DNA of 35,729 nt, taken from assembly GCA_026987375.1 (NCBI GenBank), contig JALSMT010000080.1:1-35729 (forward strand). Reading direction: 5' to 3'. Positions 1 to 9,484 of the stretch are shown here, one piece after another. Under the pieces are notes generated by a model that saw only the letters and a list, made by a program, of their open reading frames with translations, had not been told where the DNA came from and did no database searches. Source of the DNA: Thermaceae bacterium. Lineage in GTDB: Bacteria; Deinococcota; Deinococci; Deinococcales; Marinithermaceae. Every line of letters starts with the position of its first letter. Position 1 is the stretch's first letter. The position numbers and the translations under genes are program-made.

Positions 1-4
1 CGGG

Positions 5-10
5 TATAGT
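5..10 (+). promoter_or_regulatory. Candidate -10 box TATAGT for the first gene
   Basis: TATAGT matches five of six positions of the sigma-70 -10 consensus and lies 29 nt before the chosen ATG at 40, so the transcript would carry a short leader with a Shine-Dalgarno-like AGGTGGTGA at 26-34. The -35 element would lie outside the window. Confidence 0.4.
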
Positions 11-39
11 GGAATACCAAGAAGCAGGTGGTGACGTTA

Positions 40-582
40 ATGACTTCTAAGGGCGCTCCCGACGACGACAAGAAAAAAGACCTGCGCCCGCGCCGGCGCG
101 CCCTGCCTTACCGCATTGAGCGGTGGAAGGTGAGGTTGCCTCGGCTTAGCCCTGAGGAATGGTACTACTTAATAGCGGCAGGTGACGACTGGGAAAACGT
201 GGAAACCGCCGGCGCGGACCATGTTGAATGGATGCGCGAAAAAGCGCGATCGGGCACCACCGACGCCTGGAAGTACCAGGAATGGGCCGACGCCCTGCAG
301 CGCCTGCGCAGTAAGTACGACGTCATCAAAGTCTACATGTCGCTCCACGGCAAGGGCCTGGTCCGCGCCGCCTTACAAAAAGAAAGGGGTCTCTTCCCGG
401 TCGATCGCTTAGACCCGGGCATCATCACCCGTTCCCCGGAGCGATACTGGTTCTTCACCCGCGAAGACCTGCGCCGGGCCCTGCTGGAGATAAGCCGCGA
501 GGAGGGCTTTATCCCCCTATCCTCCCTGCTAAAGCGCCAAGGCCAGGACGTCGAGGTGACCGATGTCATTTACAGCGAGTAA
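40..582 (+). CDS. Uncharacterised 180-residue protein
   Basis: I do not recognise this protein. It reads 180 aa from ATG 40. A GTG at 28 would add four residues, but ATG 40 is preferred because AGGTGGTGA (26-34) sits 5 nt upstream of it and resembles AGGAGGTGA. The N-terminus is very hydrophilic, with an Asp/Lys run followed by an Arg-rich patch (about residues 4-22). The rest looks like a soluble alpha/beta protein rich in Trp, Tyr, Arg and Glu, for example SPEEWYYLIAAGDDWENVE at about 37-55. There is no signal peptide or membrane segment. It is transcribed toward proB, with a 595-nt convergent spacer between them. GC content and codon use look like the neighbouring house-keeping genes, so it is probably a real native gene. 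No function is proposed. Confidence 0.75.
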   Translation: MTSKGAPDDDKKKDLRPRRRALPYRIERWKVRLPRLSPEEWYYLIAAGDDWENVETAGADHVEWMREKARSGTTDAWKYQEWADALQRLRSKYDVIKVYMSLHGKGLVRAALQKERGLFPVDRLDPGIITRSPERYWFFTREDLRRALLEISREEGFIPLSSLLKRQGQDVEVTDVIYSE

Positions 583-1177
583 TCCCTTCACCCCTAAGCG
601 TTCCTCGGCGATTCAACACCCGGCTCGCCCCTTGGTTGTACAACCCCCCCCTTCTCTCTCTCCGGCAACCGCCGCCTCCTCCCAACGGTGAGGCAGGAAC
701 ACGGTACGTAGCGAGTTCTACGTAGTGAGTAGTTCGTGGTCTTGTTTTGCCTGCAGCCGGGTAGTCGACTTCTTACTGCATGTTGAAATCAACAAGCCCG
801 CCCAAGGGTAGGGCTTAGGAGGGGATCGTGGGTGCCGCCGCAGCCAGAAGCCCGCCTTCTGCTCCGCGACTAACCCACCTGCTACGCCCACCTTCCACCG
901 CCTACATCCCGAAAACAACCCCTCCGGCAATCGCCGCCTCCCTGAGGGAGGCTCGTTCATTTTCCTCAATACGAGAGACGTAGATTTGGACGAGCAGATA
1001 CCCAACCATTTATCCTCGAATTAATGTGAACACGTTGGAATGCGCCCGCAGCATGAGATAAAGAGCTCAATACGGTACAGACAAGAACTGGGCGTATGTT
1101 TCCGCGCTATTTCCGATATGGCTCGTTGATTGCATGGCCGGCCACTTTTTCGCTCAAATGGAATTGTGCAACGTACA
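583..1177. other. 595-nt convergent non-coding spacer
   Basis: This stretch lies between the 3' ends of the unknown gene (+) and proB (-). I find no convincing coding frame or tRNA. It holds a perfect 12-nt palindrome GGTTGTACAACC at 634-645 followed by a C run, a pair of 20-nt near-identical direct repeats (660-679 and 922-941), a doubled TACGTAG motif around 706-725, and a tight 17-nt hairpin GCCTCCCTGAGGGAGGC at 936-952 followed by a T-rich stretch. A further palindrome TGGCCGGCCA at about 1135-1144 is followed by CTTTTT on the + strand. It could be decayed mobile DNA or a run of repeat and terminator elements. Confidence 0.55.
660..941 (+). repeat. Pair of 20-nt direct repeats (660-679, 922-941)
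   Basis: The two copies differ at one position (CTCCGGCAAYCGCCGCCTCC) and are both preceded by ACAACCC. The spacer between them is 242 nt. The second copy runs into the 17-nt hairpin at 936-952. Origin unknown. Confidence 0.6.
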
Positions 1178-2299
1178 TTAAGCTTCATCCAGCAGCACGA
1201 AGTGGTCGCGGTGGATTATTTCTTCGGGGCCGGGTTTGCCTAGCAGAGCCGCTATTTTTCGCGAAGGCTGACCCGCCAGACGGCGCACCTCGGCGGCGGA
1301 GTAATTGGCCAGGCCGATGCCCACCAGCCGGCCCCCGGAGTCCACCACCCGCACCGGGCTGCCCGCCTGCCAGTCGCCCTGGGCGCTGCGCACCCCCACC
1401 GCCAGCAGCGAGCGGCCCTGCCGGCGCAGGGCGCGGGCCGCCCCTTCGTCTACCACGATCGTTCCTTCTTGCCGCGAAAGTTGCGCCAGCCACAAGCGCT
1501 CGCCGCGGTGACCGCGCCCGGACGCGTGGAAAAAGGTGCCGATCTGCGCTCCCGCCAGCGCCTCTTCCAGTACCCCTTCGCGCTTGCCCGGGAGCAGCCA
1601 GAAGGGTATGCCGGCCTCCTGGGCCATCTTGGCGGCCAGCAGCTTGCTCTTCATACCTCCGCGCCCCGCGCTGCCGGGGCGGTCGGAGGCCATGGCCAGA
1701 ACTTCGGGGGTAACCTTGCCCACCTCCCTCAGGGGCCGGGCCTCGGGGTCCAGACGGGGGTCGCGGTCGAAGAGCGCTTCGGCCTCGGAAAGCACCAGCA
1801 CCAGGTCGGCCCCCAGCAGGCCGGCGACGCGCACGGCGAGCTGGTCGTTGTCACCGAAGCGGATCTCCTCGGTCATGACCGTGTCGTTTTCGTTGATTAC
1901 GGGGACTACACCCCAGCTAAGGAGGCGCTCGAGCGTCGCCCGGGCGTTCAGGTAGCGCCTGCGGTCGGTCAGGTCTTCGGCGGTCAGAAGAACCTGAGCC
2001 GCCGTTAGTTCGTGCTCCTGAAGCGCAGCCTGCCAGGCGCGCATCAGTTCGGGCTGGCCCAGGGCGGCCGCGGCCTGCAGCTCGGCCAGCGTCTGCGGGG
2101 CTTGAGGTAGGCGGGGGGCGGCCGCGGCAATGGCTCCGCTGGAAACCAGTAAAACCTCCTGCTTTTCAGGCAGGTTGGCCAGCCCGCGGGCAATGCCGGC
2201 CAGTCGTTCGTTATCTATGCCTTTAGGTCCGGAGATGACGGCGCTGCCTATTTTGACGACCAGGCGGCGGATACCGGTGAGGGTGCGGGCTTGCTCCAC
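1178..2299 (-). CDS. proB: Glutamate 5-kinase with C-terminal PUA domain
   Basis: ProB phosphorylates L-glutamate with ATP to give glutamate 5-phosphate, the first step of proline synthesis, in the cytoplasm. I take the GTG at 2299 as start (373 aa, close to the 367 aa of E. coli ProB). The open frame continues upstream into uvrA, but those residues do not resemble ProB. The amino-acid-kinase domain shows VVKIGSAV near the N-terminus, VSSGAIA, VINENDTV, the substrate loop FGDNDQLA, and GRGGMKSKL. A PUA domain fills roughly the last 80 residues. The usual LLTDVDGLY stretch reads VLSEAEALF, a small variation. proB starts 10 nt after the uvrA stop and is probably co-transcribed with it. proA is not in the window. 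No strong Shine-Dalgarno sequence precedes the GTG, so translational coupling to uvrA is likely. Confidence 0.93.
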   Translation of the reverse strand: MEQARTLTGIRRLVVKIGSAVISGPKGIDNERLAGIARGLANLPEKQEVLLVSSGAIAAAAPRLPQAPQTLAELQAAAALGQPELMRAWQAALQEHELTAAQVLLTAEDLTDRRRYLNARATLERLLSWGVVPVINENDTVMTEEIRFGDNDQLAVRVAGLLGADLVLVLSEAEALFDRDPRLDPEARPLREVGKVTPEVLAMASDRPGSAGRGGMKSKLLAAKMAQEAGIPFWLLPGKREGVLEEALAGAQIGTFFHASGRGHRGERLWLAQLSRQEGTIVVDEGAARALRRQGRSLLAVGVRSAQGDWQAGSPVRVVDSGGRLVGIGLANYSAAEVRRLAGQPSRKIAALLGKPGPEEIIHRDHFVLLDEA

Positions 2300-2309
2300 G
2301 TGTTCAAGT

Positions 2310-5177
2310 TTAATCGGCGGCCGCGCCAATCCGCTCGGCAATTTCGGGAATGCGGCGCAGGAACGCGCCCGTGGGGCTTTGGGGATTGAGAGCCACATCT
2401 TCGGGTGCGCCCGCAGCCACCAGGTAGCCGCCGCGTTCGCCACCTTCGGGGCCCAGATCCAAAATCCAGTCGGCGGTCTTGACGACGTCGAGGTTGTGTT
2501 CGATCACCAGTACGCTGTTCCCCTTGTCCACCAGCCGGTGCAGCACCTCCAGCAGCTTCTTGACGTCGTCGAAGTGCAGGCCGGTGGTGGGTTCGTCGAG
2601 GATATATAGCGTCTTGCCGGTGGCCCTGCGCCCCAGCTCGGTGGCCAGCTTGATGCGCTGGGCCTCGCCGCCGGAGAGGGTGGGGGAGGGCTGGCCCAGC
2701 TTCATGTAGCCGAGACCCACGTCCATCATCAGCTGCAGCTTACGGCTGATGCCGGGGTGGTGTTGGAAGAAGGCCAGCGCTTCTTCCACGGTCATGTCGA
2801 GCACGTCGGCTATGGTCTTGCCGCGCAGCTTTACCTCGAGCGTCTCCTTATTGTAGCGTTTTCCCTTACAAACCTCGCAGGGCACGTAGATGTCGGGCAA
2901 GAAGAGCATCTCGATCTTGACCGTGCCGTCGCCGCGGCAGGCCTCGCAGCGCCCGCCCTTGACGTTGAAGCTGAAGCGGCCGGGCGCGTAGCCGCGCTTG
3001 CGCGCCTCGGGGCTCTTGGCGAACATATCGCGGATCTCGTCGAAGACGCCGGTGTAGGTGGCGGGGTTGGAGCGCGGGGTGCGGCCGATGGGGCTTTGGT
3101 CTATCTCGATCACCTTGTCCAGGTGCTCTACGCCTTCTATGCGGTCGTGGCGGCCGGGGATGGCCTTGGAGCGCATTATCTGGCGCGAGAGCGAGGAGTA
3201 GAGGATGTCGTGCATTAGGGTGCTCTTACCCGAACCCGAGGGGCCGGAGATGACCACGAAGCGGCCCAGCGGAATCTCGACGTCGAGGTTTTTGAGGTTG
3301 TGCTCGCGCGCGCCCCGCACGATCAGTGCTTTGCCGTTGCCGCTGCGCCGCCCTTCGGGAACGGGAATGTGCAGATCGCCGCGCAGATATGCGCCGGTCA
3401 GGCTCTCGGGATGGGCTGCGATCAGCTCAGGGGTGCCTTCGGCCACGACCATGCCGCCGTGAATGCCCGCGCCAGGTCCCATGTCTACCAGCCAGTCAGC
3501 CGAGCGCATGGTTTCTTCGTCGTGCTCGACGACTATTAGGGTGTTGCCGAGGTCGCGTAGTTTCATTAGCGTGCCGATGAGGCGCTGATTGTCGCGCGGG
3601 TGCAGGCCAATAGAGGGTTCGTCGAGCACGTAGAGGACGCCGGTCAGGCCGCTGCCTACCTGGGTGGCCAGGCGGATGCGCTGCGCCTCGCCGCCGGAGA
3701 GGGTGTTGGCGGCGCGGTCGAGCGATAAGTATTCGAGGCCCACGTCGGCCAGAAATCCCAGCCGCGCCACCACCTCGCGCAGGATTGGTTTGGCTATTTG
3801 CAGCTGGTAATCGCTCAGTTGTTGGGGCAAACTTCGGAAGAACTCAAGCGCGTCTCGCACCGCCATCGCCGAAACCTCGGCGATGCTGGCCCCCGCCACC
3901 TTTACCGCCAGCACCTCGGGCTTGTAGCGGCTGCCGCCGCAGGCGGCGCAGGCGTTCATGCTCATGTAGCCCTCGAGCCAGTCGCGCATTCCCTCCGACT
4001 CCACCTCTTTGTAGCGCCTTTGCAACCAGGGGATTACGCCCTCGTAGGTGACGTCTATGCGCATGGTCTCGCGGCCGCCGCGGTGAAAGACTATCTCAAA
4101 GGGTTCGTCGAGCCCGTAGAGAACCGCCCGCTGGTGTTCCTCGGGGAGATCTTTGAAGGGGGTTTTCATGTCAAAGCCCAGGTGTTCTGCTAGGGCGCGC
4201 ACGCGGTCCCACATGTGGCTGACCTGGCTGCTGCGCCCCTTGGACCAGGGCAGAATCGCCCCCTCGGCCAGCGAGAGGGCCGGGTTGACCACCAGCTCGG
4301 GGTCGAAGTCCAGGCTGTAGCCCAGTCCGCTACAGACCTCGCAAGCCCCATATGGCGAGTTGAACGAAAAGATGCGCGGTTCAAGCTCTTCCAGCACCGC
4401 GCCGTGCTCGGGGCAGGCGAACTTTTCGGAAAAGAGGACCTCCTCCTCGCCACCCTCGCGCAGGAAGAGCACCCGCAGCAGGCCGTCGCCGCGCAGGAGC
4501 GCCAGCTCCACCGACTCGGCGACGCGGCTGCGCTCTTCTTCAGTCAGGGAAACGCGGTCTACCACCAGATCTATGTCGTGCTGCTCGTAGCGATTCATCT
4601 CCGTTGCGATGGCGTCTTCGAGCCTTATTACCTGACCGTCTAGGCGGACGCGGGCGTAGCCCTCTTTGCGTAACTGCTGGAATAGCTTTTTATACTCCCC
4701 CTTGCGTCCGCGCACCAGCGGGGCCAGCAGAACGGCCTTGGTCCCCTCTGGTTCCGTGAGCAGCTTGTCGGTAATTTCGCTGGCCGAGCTGCGCTCTATC
4801 TTGCGGCCGCAGACGGGGCAGTGGGCCTCGCCGGCGCGGGCGAATAGTAAACGCAGGTAGTCGTGGATCTCGGTGACCGTGCCTACCGTCGAGCGCGGGT
4901 TGTGAGAGGTGGTTTTCTGATCGATGGAGATAGCGGGGGAAAGCCCCTCTATCTGCTCTACGTCGGGTTTGTCCATTACCCCCAAAAACTGGCGGGCATA
5001 AGAAGAAAGGCTCTCCACGTAGCGACGCTGACCCTCGGCGTAGACGGTGTCGAAAGCCAGGGTGCTCTTGCCGGAGCCGGATACGCCGGTGATGACTATG
5101 AATTTTCCACGGGGAAGTTCTACCGATATATTTTTAAGATTGTGTTCGCGCGCGCCTTTGATGACGATTCGATCCAT
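2310..5177 (-). CDS. uvrA: Excinuclease ABC subunit A
   Basis: UvrA is the damage-sensing ABC ATPase of nucleotide excision repair; as a dimer it loads UvrB on lesions. It is 955 aa from ATG 5177 (E. coli 940). A TTG at 5183 is an alternative start. Both nucleotide-binding domains are complete: Walker [10 protein letters not shown] near residue 31 and GPSGSGKST in the second half, two LSGGEAQRI signatures, and Walker B/His regions [14 protein letters not shown] and [11 protein letters not shown]. Zinc modules are visible as CPVC, a first finger reading CPEH then CEVC, CAAC, and the pair CEAC/CEVC around the DNA-binding loop. CPEH has His where E. coli has the second Cys. A TAAAAT box lies 7 nt upstream of the ATG (see promoter entry), suggesting a leaderless mRNA. 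proB follows after 10 nt. Confidence 0.97.
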   Translation of the reverse strand: MDRIVIKGAREHNLKNISVELPRGKFIVITGVSGSGKSTLAFDTVYAEGQRRYVESLSSYARQFLGVMDKPDVEQIEGLSPAISIDQKTTSHNPRSTVGTVTEIHDYLRLLFARAGEAHCPVCGRKIERSSASEITDKLLTEPEGTKAVLLAPLVRGRKGEYKKLFQQLRKEGYARVRLDGQVIRLEDAIATEMNRYEQHDIDLVVDRVSLTEEERSRVAESVELALLRGDGLLRVLFLREGGEEEVLFSEKFACPEHGAVLEELEPRIFSFNSPYGACEVCSGLGYSLDFDPELVVNPALSLAEGAILPWSKGRSSQVSHMWDRVRALAEHLGFDMKTPFKDLPEEHQRAVLYGLDEPFEIVFHRGGRETMRIDVTYEGVIPWLQRRYKEVESEGMRDWLEGYMSMNACAACGGSRYKPEVLAVKVAGASIAEVSAMAVRDALEFFRSLPQQLSDYQLQIAKPILREVVARLGFLADVGLEYLSLDRAANTLSGGEAQRIRLATQVGSGLTGVLYVLDEPSIGLHPRDNQRLIGTLMKLRDLGNTLIVVEHDEETMRSADWLVDMGPGAGIHGGMVVAEGTPELIAAHPESLTGAYLRGDLHIPVPEGRRSGNGKALIVRGAREHNLKNLDVEIPLGRFVVISGPSGSGKSTLMHDILYSSLSRQIMRSKAIPGRHDRIEGVEHLDKVIEIDQSPIGRTPRSNPATYTGVFDEIRDMFAKSPEARKRGYAPGRFSFNVKGGRCEACRGDGTVKIEMLFLPDIYVPCEVCKGKRYNKETLEVKLRGKTIADVLDMTVEEALAFFQHHPGISRKLQLMMDVGLGYMKLGQPSPTLSGGEAQRIKLATELGRRATGKTLYILDEPTTGLHFDDVKKLLEVLHRLVDKGNSVLVIEHNLDVVKTADWILDLGPEGGERGGYLVAAGAPEDVALNPQSPTGAFLRRIPEIAERIGAAAD

Positions 5178-5184
5178 CCGCAAG

Positions 5185-5190
5185 ATTTTA
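5185..5190 (-). promoter_or_regulatory. Leaderless-type -10 box TAAAAT of uvrA
   Basis: On the minus strand the sequence reads TGG-TAAAAT, then seven bases, then ATG. This spacing places transcription start at or next to the A of the ATG. No clear -35 element is seen at 16-19 nt upstream. Confidence 0.55.
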
Positions 5191-5247
5191 CCACTTCTTC
5201 GGTTAAGAGGGAATGTGTGTAGGCCCGATGCTAGGGCGGTTGAAGAA

Positions 5248-5277
5248 GGACTGCGGAGGATTTTACCTCCGCAGTCC
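5248..5277 (-). terminator. Intrinsic terminator after the TPR-protein gene
   Basis: A perfect 12-bp stem (5248-5259 pairs with 5266-5277) closes a 6-nt loop. It begins 12 nt past the stop of the minus-strand TPR gene and is followed on that strand by the pyrimidine-rich TTCTTC. It would insulate the TPR gene from uvrA. Confidence 0.8.
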
Positions 5278-5289
5278 GCAAAAGAGCGC

Positions 5290-7281
5290 CTATTGCAAGG
5301 TGAAGAGCCAGTTGGCGAAGGCGTTGATTACGTCTGAGTCGCCCAGGATGTTTGGGTTTTGCACCAGCGCCTCGAAGAACTCGCGTAGCAGCTTGCCGTC
5401 GGCGGTAGCCATTATCTGGCTGACGCTCTTACCCGCGAAGCGGCCCTTTTTGAGAGGCTGGCTGAGCCTGTCTATTCCGCCGGCTTCGGGGGCGGCCAGC
5501 CTTACCGCCGCTACCGCGCGCGGTATTAGTTTGTCCGCGCCGTCCGGCCTCGCCAGCTCTTCGGGATCGAGCAGCGGCTTGCCGTCCAGGTCTGTGGGTA
5601 TTATTCCCCGTGAGAGCAACTGCCGTCCCAGGCTGCTGTCTCCTACCTGAATGTAAGTGCTGGCGCTGGCGCCGGCGTAGCTGACCTGCAGGCGGAACTT
5701 GCCCTTTTTGTTGACGGTGATGGGCTTGAGCAGCTTCTTCCAGTTTGTGGTGAAGGGTTTGACCAGTATTTTGGTGCTAGAGTTCAGCAAGGGGGTATTT
5801 CCGTCGTAGACCGTTAGGGTGACGGCCCCGCTGGGCAGGTAGTGGTTGCTGGTTGCCTCTAGCTGCAACGACACCCTTTCTCCGGCGCCGAATGTTAGAT
5901 TGGTCGCTACCTCTCCCAAGTAAAAGCCGTTTAGCCGCAGCTCTGTGCGGGCCTTGCGGATGTCCGCCAGCGAGAGGCGGGCGTACTCCGCCAAGGGGTG
6001 GTTGGGGAAGAGACGCAGGAACTCGCTAAAAGCCTCGCCGGCCTGCGCCAGCCGTCCGCTGCGCTCCAGCAGGAATCCTTGCCAGAAAAGAAGGTCTTTC
6101 CTGCCGGCGTCGCGCAAGTCTTTGAGCGCCATGGGCACTTCGTTTCCTTTGTCGAGACGCAGCGCCTGGCGGTAGTAGGCGAAGGCCTTGTGGTAGTCCT
6201 TGGCCAGGGCGCTGAAGAGGCCCAGGTTGTACGCCGGGACCGTGGACGGCCTTATTGCCATGGCTCTCAGGGAGGCTTCCCAGGCTAGCGGCATGTCGCC
6301 CGTCATGTAGGAGGCCCAGCCCAGGTTAGTCCAGAATAGGTCGCTACCGGGCTCGAGCTGAACGGCGTGCTCCAGAGCTTCTTTGGCCAGGGCTCCGTCG
6401 CCTTTTTCGAAGGCGGCGAAACTCAGCTCTTTCCACGCAAAAGGCATTTCGGGGGCCGCCTTGCTGAGGAGTCGCGCCGCCCTGGTCCAGTTTTCGTCAT
6501 CCAGCGCCCTGAGAAGCAGCTCGGCGCCGCAGAGGTCCAGCGCCCGCCGCGAGTTCAACAGGTCCAACGCCCGCTTGCGAGCTTCTTTTTTATCGTCGCT
6601 CCCCAGCGGAGCATAGGCCTTCCAGACGCGCCCGACGCCGGCGTCAGACATCTGCTCGGGGTTGTCGTGGTGTTTCCAGAAGTCTATGACCGCCGCCGGC
6701 AAGACGTCTTTGTACTTCTCCGGGCCGTTTTCTTGTAGACCTTCCAGAAGCCTAATCTGCTTTTGCAGCGCCTCATCCTGCTTTGCGCTCAGCGACTTGA
6801 CGTCGTACAAAACGACGGCGGCTTTGTCGGCGTTGCCGTTTAGCAGCTCCTGTAGAACTTCTTCGACGCCCTCAATGAGGTTGAAGGGGCCGGGTTCTTT
6901 CCCCAGCTTGAGGGCCAGCCAGCTGGCCAGTAGAGCAGGTTCGTGAAAGCGCGCCGGCAGTATGCGGCCGCCCTTGTAAAGGTAGGCGTTTAACCAACCG
7001 TCGTCGCCGACTTTGCCTACTAAAACCCAGTCCGCGCCGCTAGCCTCGGCGGCGATGCGGGAGGCGGCGGGGCCCCTGAGGTCGTCCAAAATTACCGTCC
7101 AGCCCCCAGACCAGGGAGCGTCGGGGAAGGTCAACCCGGCTAGAATTGGCGAGGGCGCTCCCACGCTATCCGCTACGGCCAGACTGATTGAGCGACCGTT
7201 GGGCCCGCTAAAGGGTAGAACCAAGCCGCCGGCTGAGGCCAAGCCGAAAAACGCCGCAAATAAAACTAATACTCTCCGCAT
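5290..7281 (-). CDS. Exported tetratricopeptide-repeat protein
   Basis: This is a 663-residue protein of unknown specific function. ATG 7281 is chosen over TTG 7287 because it gives a classic signal peptide (MRRV followed by a hydrophobic stretch ending FGLASA, cleavage about residue 17) and a -10-like TAGACT lies 6 nt upstream. The middle (about residues 230-430) holds TPR-like helical repeats with the typical spacing, for example [17 protein letters not shown] and [18 protein letters not shown]. The following ~110 residues look beta-rich ([16 protein letters not shown]), like an immunoglobulin-type module, then a charged C-terminus. It is probably periplasmic or surface-attached and may scaffold other envelope proteins. 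It is transcribed divergently from birA and has its own terminator. A cell-envelope role is inference only. Confidence 0.85.
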   Translation of the reverse strand: MRRVLVLFAAFFGLASAGGLVLPFSGPNGRSISLAVADSVGAPSPILAGLTFPDAPWSGGWTVILDDLRGPAASRIAAEASGADWVLVGKVGDDGWLNAYLYKGGRILPARFHEPALLASWLALKLGKEPGPFNLIEGVEEVLQELLNGNADKAAVVLYDVKSLSAKQDEALQKQIRLLEGLQENGPEKYKDVLPAAVIDFWKHHDNPEQMSDAGVGRVWKAYAPLGSDDKKEARKRALDLLNSRRALDLCGAELLLRALDDENWTRAARLLSKAAPEMPFAWKELSFAAFEKGDGALAKEALEHAVQLEPGSDLFWTNLGWASYMTGDMPLAWEASLRAMAIRPSTVPAYNLGLFSALAKDYHKAFAYYRQALRLDKGNEVPMALKDLRDAGRKDLLFWQGFLLERSGRLAQAGEAFSEFLRLFPNHPLAEYARLSLADIRKARTELRLNGFYLGEVATNLTFGAGERVSLQLEATSNHYLPSGAVTLTVYDGNTPLLNSSTKILVKPFTTNWKKLLKPITVNKKGKFRLQVSYAGASASTYIQVGDSSLGRQLLSRGIIPTDLDGKPLLDPEELARPDGADKLIPRAVAAVRLAAPEAGGIDRLSQPLKKGRFAGKSVSQIMATADGKLLREFFEALVQNPNILGDSDVINAFANWLFTLQ

Positions 7282-7287
7282 GACCAA

Positions 7288-7293
7288 AGTCTA
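7288..7293 (-). promoter_or_regulatory. Leaderless-type -10 box TAGACT of the TPR gene
   Basis: TAGACT lies exactly 6 nt before ATG 7281 on the minus strand, with no Shine-Dalgarno sequence between. It fits the TANNNT pattern seen before several genes here. No good -35 is visible. Confidence 0.5.
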
Positions 7294-7324
7294 AGGCGCA
7301 GATGTGAATGCTGGGTGGGAGCCC

Positions 7325-7353
7325 TTGCGCGTGTTAACCCCTCGGGCGATACT
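7325..7353 (+). promoter_or_regulatory. Promoter of birA-bioY, -35 TTGCGC and -10 GATACT
   Basis: TTGCGC (7325-7330) and GATACT (7348-7353) are separated by 17 nt. The GTG chosen as the birA start follows 7 nt after the -10, again a leaderless layout. This site also argues against the upstream GTG at 7304. Confidence 0.5.
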
Positions 7354-7360
7354 GGTTAAC

Positions 7361-8275
7361 GTGCAGCAGCCCGATCTGGTCTCGTTACTCACCGAGGAGC
7401 CGCAAAGCGGCGAGCGTCTGGCCCGGCGGCTTGGGGTCAGCCGCGTGGCCGTCTTTAAGCGGGCGCGGCGCATGCGCGAGGCCGGTTATCCGTTGCGGTC
7501 TTCTCGCAGGGGCTACTATTGGCCGTCAGGAACGCCCGCGCCGTCACCGCTTCGCCAGCGCTACTCGGGCGGGCTTTTGACGCAGGCCGTTTACCTGGCG
7601 GAGGCCTCTTCCACGCAGGACGAGCTGCTGAGTCTAGCCGAGGCGGGGGCGCCGCAGGGGAGCGTGGTGGTAGCCGAGGCGCAGCGTGCGGGCCGCGGAC
7701 GCCGCGGCAGGAGCTGGCTCAGCCCCGTCGGCGGGTTGTATTTCTCGCTGTTGCTGCGGCCAAACTTACCGTTGCAGTCTTTGCCGCTGTTGTCGCTGGC
7801 CGCCGGTGCGGCCCTGGCGGCTGCCTGCGGCTTTGGCGCTTTGAAGTGGCCCAATGACCTGCTGGCCGCCGACGGCCGCAAGCTGGCGGGGGTGCTTTTG
7901 GAGGCGGACTTGCGCGGCGAGGAGGTGCGCCACCTCGCCCTGGGGGTAGGCGTAAACTTTTCCCCGCCGCGCCTGGCCGAGGCTGCGGGCCTCTCAGAAT
8001 TCACTACGATAGGCCGCGCCGACGTACTAGCCTCTTTTCTGAGAAACCTAGAACGCCTTTACACCTCTTTGCCTAACCCCGAAAAGGTGCTGGCCGCCTG
8101 GAGAGCCGCCAGCGCAACCTTGGGACGGCGCGTGCGCGTGCAAACGCTAGCGGGCGAGGTGGCGGGAGTGGCCGAGGAGGTTCTTGCGGACGGCTCTTTA
8201 ACGGTCAGGACGGCGCGCGGTAAGCGAAAAAAGATAACGGCGGGGGACGTAGAATTGATAGGAGGAGGAGCATGA
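7361..8275 (+). CDS. birA: Biotin--protein ligase with N-terminal HTH (BirA)
   Basis: BirA activates biotin with ATP and attaches it to biotin carboxyl carrier proteins. Versions with an N-terminal helix-turn-helix also repress biotin genes. I choose GTG 7361 (304 aa). Residues about 5-55 form a winged HTH (ERLARRLGVSRVAVFKRARR). The ligase domain shows ASSTQDELL, the biotinyl-AMP loop GRGRRGRSW, LKWPNDLL, RKLAGVLLE and GVGVN. A C-terminal SH3-like domain ends the protein (LGRRVRVQTLAGEV onward). Its stop overlaps the bioY start as ATGA, so ligase and biotin uptake are made from one transcript. With the HTH this BirA could sense biotin and control its own operon, though no operator repeat was identified. 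The frame also stays open back to GTG 7304. Confidence 0.94.
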   Translation: MQQPDLVSLLTEEPQSGERLARRLGVSRVAVFKRARRMREAGYPLRSSRRGYYWPSGTPAPSPLRQRYSGGLLTQAVYLAEASSTQDELLSLAEAGAPQGSVVVAEAQRAGRGRRGRSWLSPVGGLYFSLLLRPNLPLQSLPLLSLAAGAALAAACGFGALKWPNDLLAADGRKLAGVLLEADLRGEEVRHLALGVGVNFSPPRLAEAAGLSEFTTIGRADVLASFLRNLERLYTSLPNPEKVLAAWRAASATLGRRVRVQTLAGEVAGVAEEVLADGSLTVRTARGKRKKITAGDVELIGGGA

Positions 8276-8874
8276 ACAACACGGCAATCATACCGGCGGT
8301 ACTAGACCTGAAGACTCCATTACGGCGTGCTGCGGCGGTGTCGCTAGGCAGCGTTTTTGTCGCCCTGCTTTCGCAGTTGGCGTTGCCGCTGCCCTTCTCG
8401 CCGGTGCCGCTGACGGGGCAGACGCTCGGCGTATTGCTGGTGGGCGCGGCCCTCGGCGGGACCCTGGCGGCGCAGTCGCTCTTGCTCTATCTAGCTTTGG
8501 GCATAGCGGGCGCGCCGGTTTTCGCCGCTGGCGGTTCCGGCCTGGCCTGGCTGCTGGGTCCCAGCGGCGGATACCTGATCGCCTTTCCCGTAGCCGCCTG
8601 GCTGGTGGGCGAGCTGGCGCAGTTGCCGGCTTTCAAGAAGAGCCCCTGGCGCGCCTTCACGGCTATGCTCTTGGGCAGCGCCGTCATCTATGCGCTTGGC
8701 CTCATTGGTTTGGCTGTTTGGCTGACGGCCGCTTCCAAAGCCGTTTCCTTGGCGCAGCTGCTGACGATGGGCTTATGGCCGTTTGTTCCAGGAGACGTCG
8801 TCAAGGCGCTAGCGGCCGCCGGACTGCTGCCGGCAAGTTGGCGCTTACTGGCGGCGTTTGGCTACCGCTTTTAG
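8272..8874 (+). CDS. bioY: Biotin transporter substrate-binding subunit BioY
   Basis: BioY is the S-component of an energy-coupling-factor biotin importer in the cytoplasmic membrane. The 200-residue protein is almost wholly hydrophobic with about six predicted membrane helices. It carries the family stretch VPLTGQTLGVLLVGAALGG (about 46-64), then YLALGIAGAPVFA and LLGPSGGYLIAF. The start codon overlaps the birA stop (ATGA) and is preceded by the strong Shine-Dalgarno GGAGGAGGAG. No BioM/BioN or general ECF module genes are in the window, so it either works alone or shares an energising module coded elsewhere. Coupling with birA suggests the host imports biotin; no biotin synthesis genes are seen here. 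Confidence 0.96.
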   Translation: MNNTAIIPAVLDLKTPLRRAAAVSLGSVFVALLSQLALPLPFSPVPLTGQTLGVLLVGAALGGTLAAQSLLLYLALGIAGAPVFAAGGSGLAWLLGPSGGYLIAFPVAAWLVGELAQLPAFKKSPWRAFTAMLLGSAVIYALGLIGLAVWLTAASKAVSLAQLLTMGLWPFVPGDVVKALAAAGLLPASWRLLAAFGYRF

Positions 8875-8889
8875 GGAGGCGCAGTCGCG

Positions 8890-9477
8890 GTGCAGATACC
8901 CGAAGTAGAGATCAGCGAGCGGGCGCTTTTGTCGTCCGCCAAAACGGCGCTGATAATCGTGGATATGCAAAACGACTTCGTCCACGAAGACGGCGCCCTC
9001 TCGGTGCCCGCCGCCGCCGCGACGGTGGCGCCGATAGCGGGACTCCTGGAAAGAGCCCGCAGCGCCGGGGCAAAAGTAATCTTTACGCAAGACTGGCACT
9101 CCCCGGATGATCCGGAGTTTTCCATCTGGCCGCGGCACGCCGTGGCCGAAAGCTGGGGTGCGGAGATCGTGGAGGAGCTGGCGCCCCTGGCGGGCGAGAC
9201 GCTCATCCGCAAGCTGCGCTACGACGCCTTTTACGGCACGCCGCTTGCCCACCTGCTGCACACCTGGGGGATAGAGAACACCGTGATAGTCGGAACGGTG
9301 GCCAATATCTGCGTTCTACACACCGCCGGCTCGGCGGCTTTGCGCTGGTACCGGGTCATCTTGCCGCGCGACGGCGTTAGCGCTCTCAGCGATTTTGACA
9401 TGCATGCCGCCTTGCGCCAGGTCAGCTTTCTCTACCAGGGGATGATAACGACGACGGAGGGGGTGGTGTTTTCATAG
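8890..9477 (+). CDS. pncA: Nicotinamidase-like cysteine hydrolase
   Basis: This is an isochorismatase-fold amidase of 195 aa, most similar by motif to nicotinamidases, which convert nicotinamide to nicotinate for NAD salvage. The predicted catalytic triad is Asp25 (IIVDMQNDF), Lys108 (IRKLRYDAF) and Cys141 (VANICVLHTA). Metal ligands typical of nicotinamidase appear as Asp68 and His70 in TQDWH and His83 in WPRHA. The GTG start lies 15 nt after bioY, with GGGAGG about 10 nt upstream, so it is likely part of the birA-bioY operon. The metal triad favours nicotinamidase over isochorismatase, but other small-amide hydrolases of the family cannot be excluded from sequence alone. Confidence 0.85.
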   Translation: MQIPEVEISERALLSSAKTALIIVDMQNDFVHEDGALSVPAAAATVAPIAGLLERARSAGAKVIFTQDWHSPDDPEFSIWPRHAVAESWGAEIVEELAPLAGETLIRKLRYDAFYGTPLAHLLHTWGIENTVIVGTVANICVLHTAGSAALRWYRVILPRDGVSALSDFDMHAALRQVSFLYQGMITTTEGVVFS

Positions 9478-9484
9478 GCGAGGG

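Noticed and set aside
718-1005. 95-codon minus-strand frame in the first spacer
   Set aside because: Composition is Arg/Pro/Ser-rich with no recognisable motif and no ribosome site; it covers the repeats and hairpin and looks like chance.
1469-2008. Long plus-strand frame opposite proB
   Set aside because: It is antisense to a fully conserved proB coding sequence and has no family similarity that I can see.
2300-2443. Upstream extension of proB into uvrA
   Set aside because: The frame is open, but the extra 48 residues do not resemble ProB and would overlap the conserved end of uvrA.
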